From positions 9,396,501 through 9,460,500 of the forward strand of contig CM072344.1 of the NCBI GenBank assembly GCA_036874045.1: DNA of 64,000 bases, read 5' to 3'. Below, piece after piece: positions 34,664 to 46,359 of the stretch. How positions within the stretch are numbered: the stretch's first letter is position 1; every line of letters starts with the position of its first letter. Under the pieces are notes generated by a model that was given only the letters and a program-made list of their open reading frames with translations, was not told the DNA's origin and did not search any database. The DNA comes from Cymodocea nodosa (lineage: Eukaryota; Streptophyta; Magnoliopsida; Alismatales; Cymodoceaceae). The position numbers and the translations under genes were made by a program.

Positions 34664-36243
34664 AATGCTTAAACTCCACAAAAAGATAAATTTTGTTGAT
34701 GATGTTGTTTACCTCATAGATATTATATACTTATTATATATATCTAAGTAATATCTAAATTGCTGCATAAGATACTATGTATTTATTGTAAAATTATAGT
34801 AGTATCTTATTGATTTTATGTATTTTATCAATTTTAATGGTTTTCAAAATTTTAAGTGGAATTGTCAATGAAAAACATTAAATTCCTCTGAAATCCTGAA
34901 ATTTTGATTAAGTGATTTTTGTTGGAACAATGAAAGTGCATATGATCAAGGATGAGTTTGACTTGATTGATTAAACTTGTAGAATAATTTATATGTAAAT
35001 CATATTAAACTACTAATCAAAAGTATAAGCTTATTGAAACTGATTCATATTTTCAATAAAATCATAGACGTAAAAATTGTATGAGATTTGTGTTTTATTG
35101 CATCTGTATTAATGGAATACATATATACTATGCTTAAAATGAAAAGTGCTTACAATGTGAAAATCTTTGAGAGTTTATTGATCAGTTTGATCACGAGCCT
35201 TTTGTACTTGAGCAGATAGGTATGCAAGGATTGTTGTCTTGATAAAATGATTCTTTAAATCTGGCAACCTAAGGTCTTGATCAGATCTGGGATTGTTGAC
35301 TGAAAGCTCATTACATGGGTACATTAGAAGTTCTTGTATGATTCAAGCTTTTCAAACTAACTTTTAAAGAAAATTATCAATATTTACTGTTTTGAAAAGA
35401 AAAAGTTTTTTCATTAAATACAGATATCTTTGAATCGAATATAGTTTCTACCAATATGACTGCTGATTTATTGAATCAAAATTAGTACTTTTGAAAACAT
35501 TTATTTGAGATACATTCTTTTATTCTCTTTAAGTTAATCATATTAAGTTTAAAGGTATGTTTTGATTCATATACGGTTGGAATTGATTCTTGAAATCATT
35601 TTTGATGAATTAAGGATGACAGAAATCTTCTAAAAAGAGAATTTAAAGTGTAGTTATAATTAACATCTATTTTATACAAATATATTTTGTACGTTATTGA
35701 ATATATTTGAAGTATATTTGTAGGGGGAGGAATAACAATGTCCAAAATAGATTAATATAATTCAGAATATAAATCTTGGTTAATCTGATTTTAGTCCTCT
35801 TAAGATCTTGATGAAATAATTTTAAAGACAAACAAACTATTTTAGATTCATAAAAGGAATATTAGAATAGTTTACAATGTTCCTAAGATGTTTTATATAT
35901 GTTAATTATAGTTTGTGTATTGTCTTCAGAAAGTTTTAGTAGAAACCATCCGAAATTTTGTTAAAGTATACTAACTGAACGTTATGTTATATAAGGTAAC
36001 GTGTAAAACTGCCTCTAGATAGCGTTTTACTCATTAGGTTAGTTAACTCAACGAGTTATGCCTAAATATTTTGGGTACCTTGATTGTATAAACTATATTC
36101 AATATTCATTTAAAATCCAAACCCAACTACTATACACGTTGAGTTACTCGCCTAAAACCCGATTTAAACACTTATTACACGGGCACTTAGGTTACTTGTA
36201 AACTTTGTCTAAAAATCTTTCCCGCTTGTTGCTGTTACAACCT
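34664..36243 (+). repeat. CopA-2 spacer between pol and accessory gene
   Basis: 1.6 kb without a supported gene. It includes purine tracts of PPT type (AGGGGGAGGAATAACAATG, 35723-35741) and a GTTAGTTAACTCAACGAGTT dyad (36040-36059). An AT-rich middle contains text also found in the GypA-1 3' spacer (for example CACGAGCCTTTTGTACTTGA near 35194-35213, compare 22841-22860). Confidence 0.75.
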
Positions 36244-38251
36244 ATGACGATGGTCTCCAAGTTCTACAATGGTCATGGCAAAGGAAAAGGCAAAAGCAAA
36301 GGAGATGAAAAAGGAAAAGAAATAGACAATGATGAAGTTCCATGAGCATGGTTTAAGAAAATACTTCAAGTGGACAAAAGGTTAACGAAAATTTATAGTG
36401 AATACTACTTTCCTAAAGGAATACTGAATGAAGTTAGATTAGAGCTTCATAACACTGATGAAAGTATTAAATACATGGGTATTCGAAGCAAATTTGATAG
36501 AGAATATAGAATGAAATGTGCTGAAATTACATTTTTAGAACAGTATGCAAAATATATAGAAAAATGTGTAGGTACATCAACTAGAATTCCTCAAACACCT
36601 ATAAGTGGTACACGCCTACATGCATTTGAGGAAGAACATGAATCTGCTATTCCTACTCCTTTATATTCAAAAGAAAAATAGACAAATATTGTTGTTGATC
36701 AAAGAAAAGTTGATAGTCTTCGAAAGGCAATAGCTATAGAAAGTGCCTTTGAAGAATTAAAACAGAAAACTTTTATGGAACAATTTCAAAAGAAAACAGC
36801 AATACTTGAAGAAGAGAAACTGACTTGTTATAGAAGAAGAAAAGTCTGAAAAATTATGTCTAAGGAAACAAAGTCTACTGGAAAAGAAAAATTAGATGAG
36901 CATTTATTTCCAAAGGACAATGTATGTCTAGACATTGTTCCGTATAGTGCATCTAATAAACTCAATAGTTTCGAGCATATAAAGACTGATAAAGATAATG
37001 AGACTTTATTTTCTCTTACTAGAAAACTTGAAAAGAAATCCATGTCAAATATGAGTTCAAGTTTTTCTATTAGTTCAAGCCCTAATGATGTAGAAATTGA
37101 AAAATCAGAGCATCAGGCAATTGACATAGAACAAGTTATTGTAGATATAATTGACAATGTTGAGGTAGTAACTAGTTCACAAGCTGAATTGTCTGGAGTA
37201 GTGGATATTGAAAAAGTTAAGACTCCAGAAGAGCTTAATGTCAATCGACCTTCTTTAGAATCTATAGAAGTAGAGTCTGAGAATTCACAGCATGTATCAA
37301 TGGAAATATCTATTGAACAAAATGAACAATTACAGACAGATACATCGGTTGTAGAATTTGTGAAAAAATTGAACTCTTAAGATTCTATAGAGACTGAACT
37401 AATGAATGTTGAGCATATTGAAGATGTTCCTTACATTATTGAAGTTGGAGAATCAAGCCTACCTATGTAGCTTCAAGAAAATATTTTCACAGAGGAACAA
37501 CATGACATTCATTTTGAAGAAGAGGTTCCTAATGATGAACTAAATTCTGAATCAAGGCTTCAGGTATCACCTTCTTTGTATAGAGTATTACAACTTCAAG
37601 GTAATTCAATTCATTCTAGATCTGAGGAAGTAGTGCAGAAATACAATAAACTGATTACATGTCAGATTCTGCATGCTCGACCAATAAAGTTCAAAAATTT
37701 GATAGAAATAAGAGATCTATTTGAGTTTCAAGGCCTCATTCAATTCTTGCCAGTTGGAACAAAATGGAAACAATACAAAGAGCTTATTGCAGCTTTTTAT
37801 AGCAATCTAGTCAAGAATGACAATATATTGAAAACTCAAATAAATCAACAAGAGTTCACATTGTCTCCTGAATTAATTTTTGAAGTTTTGGGATTGAAGA
37901 ATGAAGGTGTTGTTGTAACTAACAAATTTGACATGATTAGACAACTGGAATGGAACATTCACTCGCTATCAAAGATTCTAGATGTATATACTGAAATGAG
38001 ATTAATGGAAAATCTGAATGCAGAGGCAAGGTTTATTGCAAATATATTGCATGCCAATTTATTTCAGAGAATCGGACATAATATGGAAGTCAGCAGAAGT
38101 TGTTTATATGCAACTTATGGCCTGTTGAATAGAATTCAAATCAATTGATTTGATGTTTTCATTTCTCAACTACAGCATATGAGTTCAAAGTTATTTTTTG
38201 GTGATGTTGTATGTAAACTTCTTGCAAACCAATTAAATTTATCTGATTGGC
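36244..38251 (+). pseudogene. CopA-2 3' accessory gene remains (plant-transposon-protein-like domain)
   Basis: Starts MTMVSKFYNGHGKGKGKSKG-like at about 36244, with a very basic N-terminus. Then come LTKIYSEYYFPKGILNEVRL and EYRMKCAEITFLEQYAKY. An acidic, Ser/Glu-rich part (36856-37380) follows. The best preserved domain is at 37576-38148, with FEFQGLIQFLPVGTKW, ELIAAFYSNLVKNDN, LSPELIFEVLGLKNEGVVV, ANILHANLFQRIGHNMEVS and CLYATYGLLNRIQIN. It resembles Pfam PF20167 (recalled, not searched). The gene continues after GypA-4 at 53172. In position it equals the env-like ORF of Sireviruses. Broken. Confidence 0.68.
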
Positions 38252-40469
38252 TGTTGGTGTTTTCCCAGCACGACACTAGAATATCTGATTAGATCTCCAA
38301 TAACGTACTAGAAAAACTTGGATTTGTTACTTCTATTTTTACTTGGTTAATTTATCTTTATGCCTATTCTTTCTTTTAGAAGTAAACAAACAACCTTTAA
38401 TACAATTTAGATATTAATTCCAATTTGTACTTTAACTGCAAGTGCATAGTGTCTATTGTATTAGTGTGCAAGTACAGGTCGATCCCACAGGGAATTGCTG
38501 AAGAACTTGAGAACTGTTCGTTTGTTAACAATCAAATTTATAAATTCAATAAGCTCTCCGTTGAATTACAATTAACTCAACGGACAAAGTTCGTTGAGTT
38601 ATGGCTAACTCAACGAACTAACCTCGTGGACTTAAGTTAAACTCCACGAGCCTATATTTTCTTTTTAATACTGCTATTTACAGAGGAATTTGGCCAACCA
38701 TTGGGCGATTCCATAGATTGTAAATAACATCAATTAAGCTCTTTAATGTTAGTTAACATTGGATTTATCATTAAGCAATACTAACATTCAGATAATTCAA
38801 ACAGTAACCATTAAAATCTTTAAGTCTTTTGAACGAACCAATTTCAGTAAACTGTAAATCTAAAACAACATAAAACAATCACAATATTGACAAAGATAAC
38901 ATTAATCACGATACAACACAAACAATACAACATACAAACATAGATAAATTGTTTTTGGTATTTTTTTTTTAATATGAACATGGAAATGGGCGAAAGGTGA
39001 AATGTAAAGTAATCTCACTTGACAGTAAATACTTCCGACACTACTTGCAGTGCGATTACACCACTGAAAATTAAACCACTTACAATTTGTCTCCTCTCCC
39101 TATAGAATCGCGAGTCCAGAATTGCAAGATAATCTCCTCTTCAGCATACAGGCATCAACCCGAAGCCAAGGCTAAAAGCTTTACGATCTCTTGAAATATG
39201 AGTCGGCGCTTGGTGAAAATGGCTTCCCTTCCGGCGACGCGATCACTCCTCACAGTGGTTGTCAGGCACTGTGTTTGGCTCGAAATCGACCCAACATCAA
39301 GAAAGTATTCTCACAGACCTCTGATGGTTGGTGATTATGGTGGAGGTAACGATGGTTGGTGTGATACTTCGGAGAATCGTCGATACTGTCTGCAGAAAGC
39401 TCGGTACTCCTCCTCTGTATACACTGGCCGTCCATCGATCACACACTTTTCTTCTTTTTCTTCTTTTCTTTTATATTTCTTCAGTAGTAATTGCTTCTGC
39501 TTGAATGGTCGGTTGGATTTCCTTCATTCATATCAACGACGATGCTTTCTTCTCCCTACGCGATACGTGCAGTCATGGTTTTTCTTTCAACTATCCTGTT
39601 TCTGCAACCGCTACAATGGCATATTAGAAAATAAATAGTCCGTGGAGTTACAGATAACTCAACGGACTTTCTTCGTTGATTTAACTATAAAACACGTGCA
39701 TAAATTTAACTATTCGATGCTCAGGTGCATTTCGGATACTTATAAACTTAACTATCTGATGCTCAGATGCATTTCAGATAGTTACAAATAACTCACTGAT
39801 ATATAACTTAAATAAATCTACCAGATCTCGACACGTGTCAATAGCAATTTAATAATAAAAGAAACATTTCGGAGAGTTACAGAGCTAACTATCCGATGCT
39901 TAGATGCATTTCGGATAGTTACAGCTAACTCATCAAAAGTCCACTTAAGTCACTTTACCAAAATATGACACGTGTCTTCAGCTATTTTATAAATAAAAAG
40001 AGATTTCGGAGGGTTACACATATAACTGTCCGATGCCCAACTGCAATTTCAGATAGTTATAGATAACTCACCGAAAGTTCACTTAAGTCATACATTATGG
40101 TTTCGACACGTGTACTTTAGGAAATAATAAAATATTCTTTCAAAACATAACTGTTCGGCAATTTAAACATAACTATCTGACATGTTCAGTCTGTTAAACA
40201 TAATTGTCTGAATATGATCAGTATGTTAAACATAACAGTCCGAATTATCAGAAAATTCGGATACTAAAGAATTTCACAGCCTGCAACTTACCGACATTTC
40301 AGAAATGTACTAAATTAACATTAATTCCCCTAAATTAAGCAAATTCTTCAATTAAAGCATATAATAGTGCAATTATAACATAATGGCTTAATTCTTATAT
40401 GATAAGCTAAATATTATGCAATTAACCATCATTTAACCATTAATAATATGCACTTTTTCATTCTAAACA
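38252..40469 (-). repeat. GypA-4 3' LTR
   Basis: 2218 bp. In element sense it starts TGTTTAGAATGAAAAAGTGC and ends near CCAACA. The U3 (39670-40469) repeats CGGATAGTTA / TAACTATCCGA boxes, ACACGTGTC and TAACTCACCGAAA. The mid-LTR contains the antisense ORF 39198-39638. The U5 side holds TAACTCAACGGAC / TTCGTTGAGTTA dyads (38573-38650) and ACCATTGGGCGATTCC (38697-38712). Confidence 0.92.
39198..39638 (+). other. antisense ORF in GypA-4 3' LTR
   Basis: 146 codons, MSRRLVKMASLPATRSLLTV, then HCVWLEIDPTSRKYSHRP, MVGDYGGGNDGWCDTSENRR, and a hydrophobic Ser/Phe-rich tail. It is GC-richer than its surroundings and starts in a context like a plant 5' leader. Five LTRs in the window keep the first 45 or so codons open. 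The length change in the GDYGG block is a multiple of three. The tail varies between copies and is probably not coding. It may be a captured host first exon (inference). Confidence 0.5.
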
Positions 40470-40480
40470 CTTCCCCCATA
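40470..40480 (-). other. GypA-4 polypurine tract
   Basis: Element sense TATGGGGGAAG next to the 3' LTR start. Same as 23534-23544. Confidence 0.85.
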
Positions 40481-40481
40481 C

Positions 40482-42033
40482 CTAAATTTTGCTAGTCCCT
40501 TTGCAAACTAAGATCTAATTAATTGGTCTTTCAAAAAGTGCTAGAACTAATTCTTCTTCTTTCTTTTTTTCTTCTGTTTAGCATAAAAATATATTCTGTC
40601 TATTCAGTAATCAACTGCAAATATACTTAGAATATATGTCAATTACATACAAAGTATATCATCATCACATAAGTGTTAATTATATTATCATCTGTTCTTC
40701 TTTTCATCATCTGCCATCCTGAACATTCCAATAAGATTTCTAGAAGAAATTTCAACAACATACGAATCAAAATACAATCCAATTCAATATGATTAAGACA
40801 AGTATAATAAAGAATTGTATCTCCATTAAACAACTTCAAAAGTCAATTCTAGATTCACATTACAACAATTCTAGATAATAGAAAATATACTCGATTCATA
40901 AGATATCTGTATTTCACAAAACACTTGTATCTTTTCAGAACAGTATATGTATATATTTTTTTCTTTTTTTCGTACTTTAAAAGTTAATTTGATAAGCTTG
41001 AATCATACAAGAGCTTTCTAATGTACCCATGTAACGAGCTTTCAATCAACAATCCCAGATCTGATCAGGATCTTAGGTTGCCAGATTTTAAGAGTCCTTT
41101 TTCAGGTAAACAATCCTTACATACCTATCTGCTCAAGTACAAAAGGCTCGTGATCAAACAAGTCAATAAATTCTCAAAAAAAATTTTTTTTTTTTTTTTA
41201 AATACAAACATAAAACAAAACATTAATCACATACTGTATATGTATGTATTTCATTAATACAAATGTAGTAATCACCAATCTCATATAGTCCTGCTTCTAT
41301 CATTTACTGTAAATATGAATCCATAACAATAAGCTCATACTTTTTCTGTAGTTTAATAAGATCTACACATAAATCATTCTACAAGTTCAATCAGTCAAAT
41401 TAAAAGTATCTTTCATCATATATGTTTCATTTAATCTAGAATTCATATTTCAGCTCCTTTAGGACTTCAAATAATTTACTGATTTTTCATTAAGCATTCT
41501 GATTTCATTTTAAAATCATGAAACTGTTAAACTCATGAAATTCAAAAAAAACATAAGATACTATATCTAAATTTGCATAAATAGTAAATTCTATAGCATC
41601 TTATATAGCATTCTAAATATAACATTCAAGTAGTTACAGATTATAAATTTTACAGTCTCAATTATCGAATAGTTACAACAAGTTCATAAAAATTTTCAAT
41701 TTCCACAAAACGTTGCAGTACCATTTTAATTTCTTTAATTAACAAACTTACATGGCTGTTGCTTTAATTACCTCCCCCCCTTACCTACATTTTGCATTGT
41801 CCTCAATGTAAAAGATTTGACAATAAGTACAGTAATTGTAGCAGGCATGAATACAGCTTTGTTTGATTTAAAATTCAAGGTAAGTAATTGGTTACATACC
41901 TTGTTCCGTTTGTATCTCCTTCTGCATATTCTGATTTTTGATTCTGAAAAACTTTTCATTCACAGATAAAAGCAAAATATAAAACAAAATAACACTTAAC
42001 AAATATTAATAAATCAGTGTCTTGTGTGGAACC
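40482..42033 (-). repeat. GypA-4 3' spacer
   Basis: Non-coding, colinear with 21880-23534 of GypA-1. It contains the second purine tract with the TTGAGGACAATGCAAAATG phrase (minus, near 41790-41812) and a poly-T run (41188-41200). No gene is seen. The F-box gene of GypA-1 and GypA-2 is not present here between gag and this spacer. Confidence 0.8.
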
Positions 42034-42640
42034 TAGGCTCCTATGCCTTCATAAATTATACCTATTAATTGTGCTTTACTCATTGCATGATGTGGACAAT
42101 GAGTAAGTAAATCTTTAAATCTTTCAAAATATTTCCAAAATGATTCACCCTGTTTTTGGCTACACATTAATATTTCCTTCTTCTTTTTAATTGTTTGATG
42201 TGTTGGATAATATTTTTCCAAAAAAACAAAGCAAAATTCAGTCCATGTAGAAATTGAATCAGGCGATAGAGTATATAACCATCTCTTAGCTGTGTCTTTT
42301 AAAGAAAAAGGGATATATCTAAGTTTAATAGCATCTATACTCATGTTCGGCATTTTCATCATTTGACAAACTTCATTAAATTCTCTAAGGAAATAATAGG
42401 CATCCTCTCTTTCTAATCCATGAAAATGTGGCAATTGACTAATATAATTAGATTTCAGTTCAAACCTATCTCCCTCAAAGGTTGGCAATCGAATACAAGA
42501 AGGTTCATCAACTAATTCCAGATACAGAATCTCTCCTAATGGTTTTTCTACTGGAGCAGCCATCTCTACGTTCTCTTTTAAAGAAAGGTTAGCTACACCC
42601 TAAAGAACTTCGTTAAAGTTCAGTTCAGAAAATTTTTCAG
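42034..42640 (-). pseudogene. GypA-4 gag capsid-like ORF, downstream of pol
   Basis: Open for 176 codons: MAAPVEKPLGEILYLELVDE, PSCIRLPTFEGDRFELKSNY, SQLPHFHGLEREDAYYFLRE, AIKLRYIPFSLKDTAKRWLY, EKYYPTHQTIKKKKEILMCS and SKAQLIGIIYEGIGA. This is a retrotransposon Gag (capsid) domain of Athila/Tat type, nearly the same as 25263-26516. It lies about 4 kb downstream of integrase and 1.6 kb before the 3' LTR, not after the PBS where gag is expected. It ends at the junction with the 3' spacer, so the C-terminal half is not present. Remains of a fossil element. Confidence 0.88.
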
Positions 42641-42660
42641 TACTCCTCTGTAATGAAAAT

Positions 42661-43640
42661 TCCTAGGTAGGTATTCTTACTAATCGTTTAGTGCTTAGAG
42701 AACGGGTTCATGTGCTCATAAATAAATAGCAGAAGATTAATTACATACCAGTCTGAAGCTTTCCATTCAATAAATATTTGTTGTCGAATGAAGTTGAATC
42801 AACTACTTCTCCTTCCAGTTCCTCCAATGCATTCTCCTTTCTTTTAAAAGTGCTGGTAACTCGTAAATAACATTCTGTTTTATATATATACTGCACATCC
42901 ATAAAGTGAATAAATCTCGTTGCAAGAACGTGTCGTTCTTGCAACGTGCATCGTAGTTCCTGTTTTTATGGGTACGTGTACCACTATTAATTTCAAATTT
43001 TGGTAACCGCTAAACCGACGAAGTTTCGTTCGTGGTTAAAAGAATAATCGTTCTGCTTAATCCACGAACTAACCTCGTTAAACACAATCGATTACTATTG
43101 CTAACTCCACGGACTAACTTCATTGAGTTACAGATAACTCAACGGAGTGACCTTATATTATTTTATTGACCTCGTGGAGTTACGTTTAACTCAACGGACT
43201 TACTTCGTTGAGTTAACACTTAGCAACTTCTAAGTTTTACTCTCGTAAGTTCCTCTCTATTTTTTTTTCTTTTTCCATCTGCTAATTGAAATAAAGTTAA
43301 ATCTATGTCATTAATGCATCATTCTAATCAAAATTCATTTAAATTTGACCATTATATAAAGATTTAACTTGCAGGTCATTTTAAGTTATGCATAATTTAC
43401 ATTTTACCTTGCAACATGCAGAAATTTTTAAGCATTTATCCTGTCATTTAGCAAATTGTAAATCTGTTACATATTCATTCATAAAGTTCCACAAATTACA
43501 TAATATTCAATAAATTCCATTCATTTCACATCCAAAACATGTATGAAAATTGTATCTGAATAATTTACATTCATTAATATGAATCAATTACATTACAAGT
43601 ACATCATACAATTTCATACAATTTTACACAAATAGACAAA
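42661..43640 (-). repeat. GypA-4 spacer between accessory gene and gag
   Basis: Non-coding, matching 1-631 and 61926-62990. Dyads TAACTCAACGGAC / TTCGTTGAGTTA and TAACTCCACGGAC cluster at 43070-43215. The stretch 42741-42944 happens to be open in minus sense but shows no protein-like conservation against the other copies. Confidence 0.75.
43070..43215. repeat. TAACTCAACGGA dyad cluster in GypA-4 spacer
   Basis: Alternating TAACTC(A/C)ACGGA and TTCGTTGAGTTA / CGTGGAGTTA words with 5-8 bp spacers, forming imperfect palindromes. Comparable clusters are at 103-215 and 62350-62525. Confidence 0.7.
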
Positions 43641-43649
43641 CAATACAAT

Positions 43650-45802
43650 TTAATCTCTATGCCTAAGTTCATCTACTTCCTTCTAGAGTTTTTTTAATTG
43701 AAGTTCTAATTGACTAATTCTTTCTACAGCTCCTGTAATGCCTCTAGAAGATACAGCTATCTCTGCAGCTACAACATTTCTGTATTCTTTCACTGAAATG
43801 GTTCTAGATCTAATCCTTTTTTATGTCCATTTCGTGAAATCAATACAATCCACCATCAGTAGTGGAATCAAATCTCCATAAAACAATTTTTTCTTTACTG
43901 CTTTCAGCTTAGAGATAAAAACTACAGACCAATTTATTTGAACCCTGTTCACAACTACATATGTAGCCCATTTGACAAATTAACTTAATTCTATGTTATG
44001 GCCCTGTTGTTGATAGACATTTTTAATCAGAATGTTAGCTACCATGTGTGCTTTACCATTTAAATGCTTCAATCTGTTTAATAAAGGCACACCAGGATTG
44101 ATAACTAAACAATCCTTAATTTGTTGTTCTGTCCACTCGACGATAGTTGTGTCTTCCAAAATTTTTAGTCCTTCATTCTTCAATCCAAAAATGTTGTGGA
44201 GAAGCTCTAGTGTTATCTGTACATCAGCTTCCTCCACGTTGGAAATTAATCATCATTCTCCTTCTCTTAAATTTGCATAAAAACAGAGCACTAAATTCTC
44301 AAATACTGCATGCCCTCATTCTTGAGAAATGAATTGTAGTAGACCTTGGAATTCAAATAAATCTTTGATTTCTTGCATTCCATCCCAATTTACTAGTCTA
44401 CTGTAAATAATGTCGTAACCCCTTATTTCTTAGTATTTGGTATAAGCTTCCTGACTACAAAAATGTACTTCATTCAAAATTGTTGTTTCAGTCGGGTCAG
44501 GAAGGTGACTTTGTTATTCCAGAGGGGTTTGTACTTGCTCTTCCTCTAACATAGGCTGCATTTGAACATTCTCTATAGATTCCAGAATTTTTGCTTTTGC
44601 TTCTGTCTGTGGTGGTGAGCCGGTAGAACTCTCCACTCTGTCTTGAATTCTTTCCATAATTTGCTGAAGAGTTTCTTGCTCTTCAGTGGAATCTATGAAA
44701 TTATTTTTGTCCAAATGGCTTCTTTTAGCCTCTTCATTTTCTACTTTTTCTTCTTCCTCCTGACTACCAATCTGTTCTGTTACTGTTCTTTCTGATTTTG
44801 TAACAGATTGGGATGGAGTCACGAGCAATTCAATTTCTGCCCTAATTTCTGTTTCTTCTTGTACAGGCTGTAGATTAATTTCAGCCTGATTTTCTTCTTT
44901 TCTTTGCTACTGCTGTTGCAGCTCCTCCTGCTCCTCCTTAGAATCAGATATTAGGTTTATAAAAATTTGCTCCACAGGCCCTGTTGACAATGGTATCTCA
45001 GATTTAATTTCTTCATATGCAGGCACTTTTTCTTTTCCTTTCTTTTTTCTGATTAGTTGTGCCTGTTCTTCCTCTTCATCTTCTAAAATTAAATCTACAA
45101 AAGTAGGCTCTACAAGCCTTCGAGCCACAGGTACTGGGTCTTCCTGTTTAACTTTTTCTATAATTACTAGTCTCGAAGGACCAGCTTCATCTCCTTTTGC
45201 AGCAGGTTTGGTAGTAGCTTCTTGATGTTGTTCCATTTTGATTTTATATTGGGCTTTCAACTTTTCTGCAACCCTCTTTTTGTAAAGTGCATCAAACACT
45301 AGGTGTGCTTTGAAGGCCCCATCATTTCTGCTCATGCCAATGGCTTAAATGGTGGAACTGAAGGTCCTAACTATTGTTCCTCAGGAACAAGTCTTTAAGC
45401 AGTTGGTTCTTCCTGTTCTTTAGTTGCCTCTTCTTCACTTTCTTTCCTTTCTTGCTCCCAGATCGCCCATCTAGCTCATCTATAGATTCGTCTTTCGAAC
45501 CAGAGCCGAGACTTATGTTGGATTAATTCTAGGGCAACTTCATTACTTGGCCTTATTTGTCTTTCCTTGCTTACAGCTATTTCTATTGCTATTCTAATTC
45601 GTGTTTCCATTATTTGAGGTATTTGTATACCCAAATTTACTAAATCTCTTCTGAAATTGAAAAGTTCTGATTCTATATTTTGTAGCTCTTTCTCTCTTGT
45701 CATATTTCTGATCTTCTACTACGTGTGCCATTCTTCTGATTCCTTCAAAAATTCTAATGTATCAACAGCCTCTTCCCAGAATTCAGGTGTCATCTTCCCC
45801 AT
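43650..45802 (-). pseudogene. GypA-4 accessory gene remains, related to the CopA accessory gene
   Basis: Runs from a start near 45802 (MGKMTPEFWEEAVDTLEFL) to a stop near 43650. Then come a Glu/Ile-rich helical part (45703-45476, SELFNFRRDLVNLGIQIPQI) and Lys/Glu-rich acidic low-complexity segments (45335-44514). A domain at 44237-43980 has LHNIFGLKNEGLKILED, NRLKHLNGKAHMVANILIKN and QQGHNIELS. That domain matches the CopA block LGLKNEG..LN..ARFIANILHANLFQRIGHNMEVS in order and spacing. A coiled-coil end (AVERISQLELQLKKL, KEVDELRHRD) closes it. Env-like position, but no membrane segment seen. Broken. Confidence 0.62.
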
Positions 45803-46359
45803 CGTGGAGTTACTCAACAACACGGAATCACTCTGATTTCTACTATTCTAGATTCTAAATGATTTGCCAGATAATGCCCCAAAACCTTAGGTTTTACTTT
45901 AAATAAGCCCTAAGTTTAGGCAGGTAATCAGGTCATTTCCCGAACCAACTATTACTATTTTATCTGCGGTCTTAGCTACAGTACTCCATTGAGTTACAGT
46001 TAATTCAACGAAATAAGCTCATTGACTAACTCAAGACTCAACGAAGTAAGCTCGTTGAGTTAGTCGTAACTCAATGGACTTCACGTACAAGAAAATATAA
46101 TAATAAAAATATTACAGATAACAGTTTTTTTTTTTTTTTACCAGTTTAACCAATACTTTGTTTCAGTCAGACCAAAATATTTTTTCTAGTTGAACCGATA
46201 CTATGTTTCGGTAAAACCAACATTTTTTCTAAAAATTAATATACATATTTTTTATGTTCCAGTCATACCAATGAATCCAGTCGGTTGAACCACAACGATT
46301 TTTATATTATATATATATATATATATTATATATCAACATAAAAATTGATTTTCTACTAA
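45803..46359 (-). repeat. GypA-4 spacer between integrase and accessory gene
   Basis: Holds TAACTCAACGAAGTAAGCTC / TCGTTGAGTTAG dyads (45985-46075), a poly-T run (46125-46138), short ACCGATACTATGTTTCGGT repeats (46195-46213) and a (TA)n microsatellite (46306-46325). No gene. Confidence 0.75.

Noticed and set aside
36244-38251. Accessory gene as a true envelope gene
   Set aside because: No convincing signal peptide or membrane anchor was seen. The domain looks like a plant transposon-associated protein.
42741-42944. 67-codon frame in the GypA-4 spacer
   Set aside because: The matching spacers at 1-631 and 61926-62990 do not keep it open, so it is chance.
46306-46325. (TA)n tract as a telomere, centromere or origin element
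   Set aside because: A short microsatellite inside an element spacer gives no support for this.
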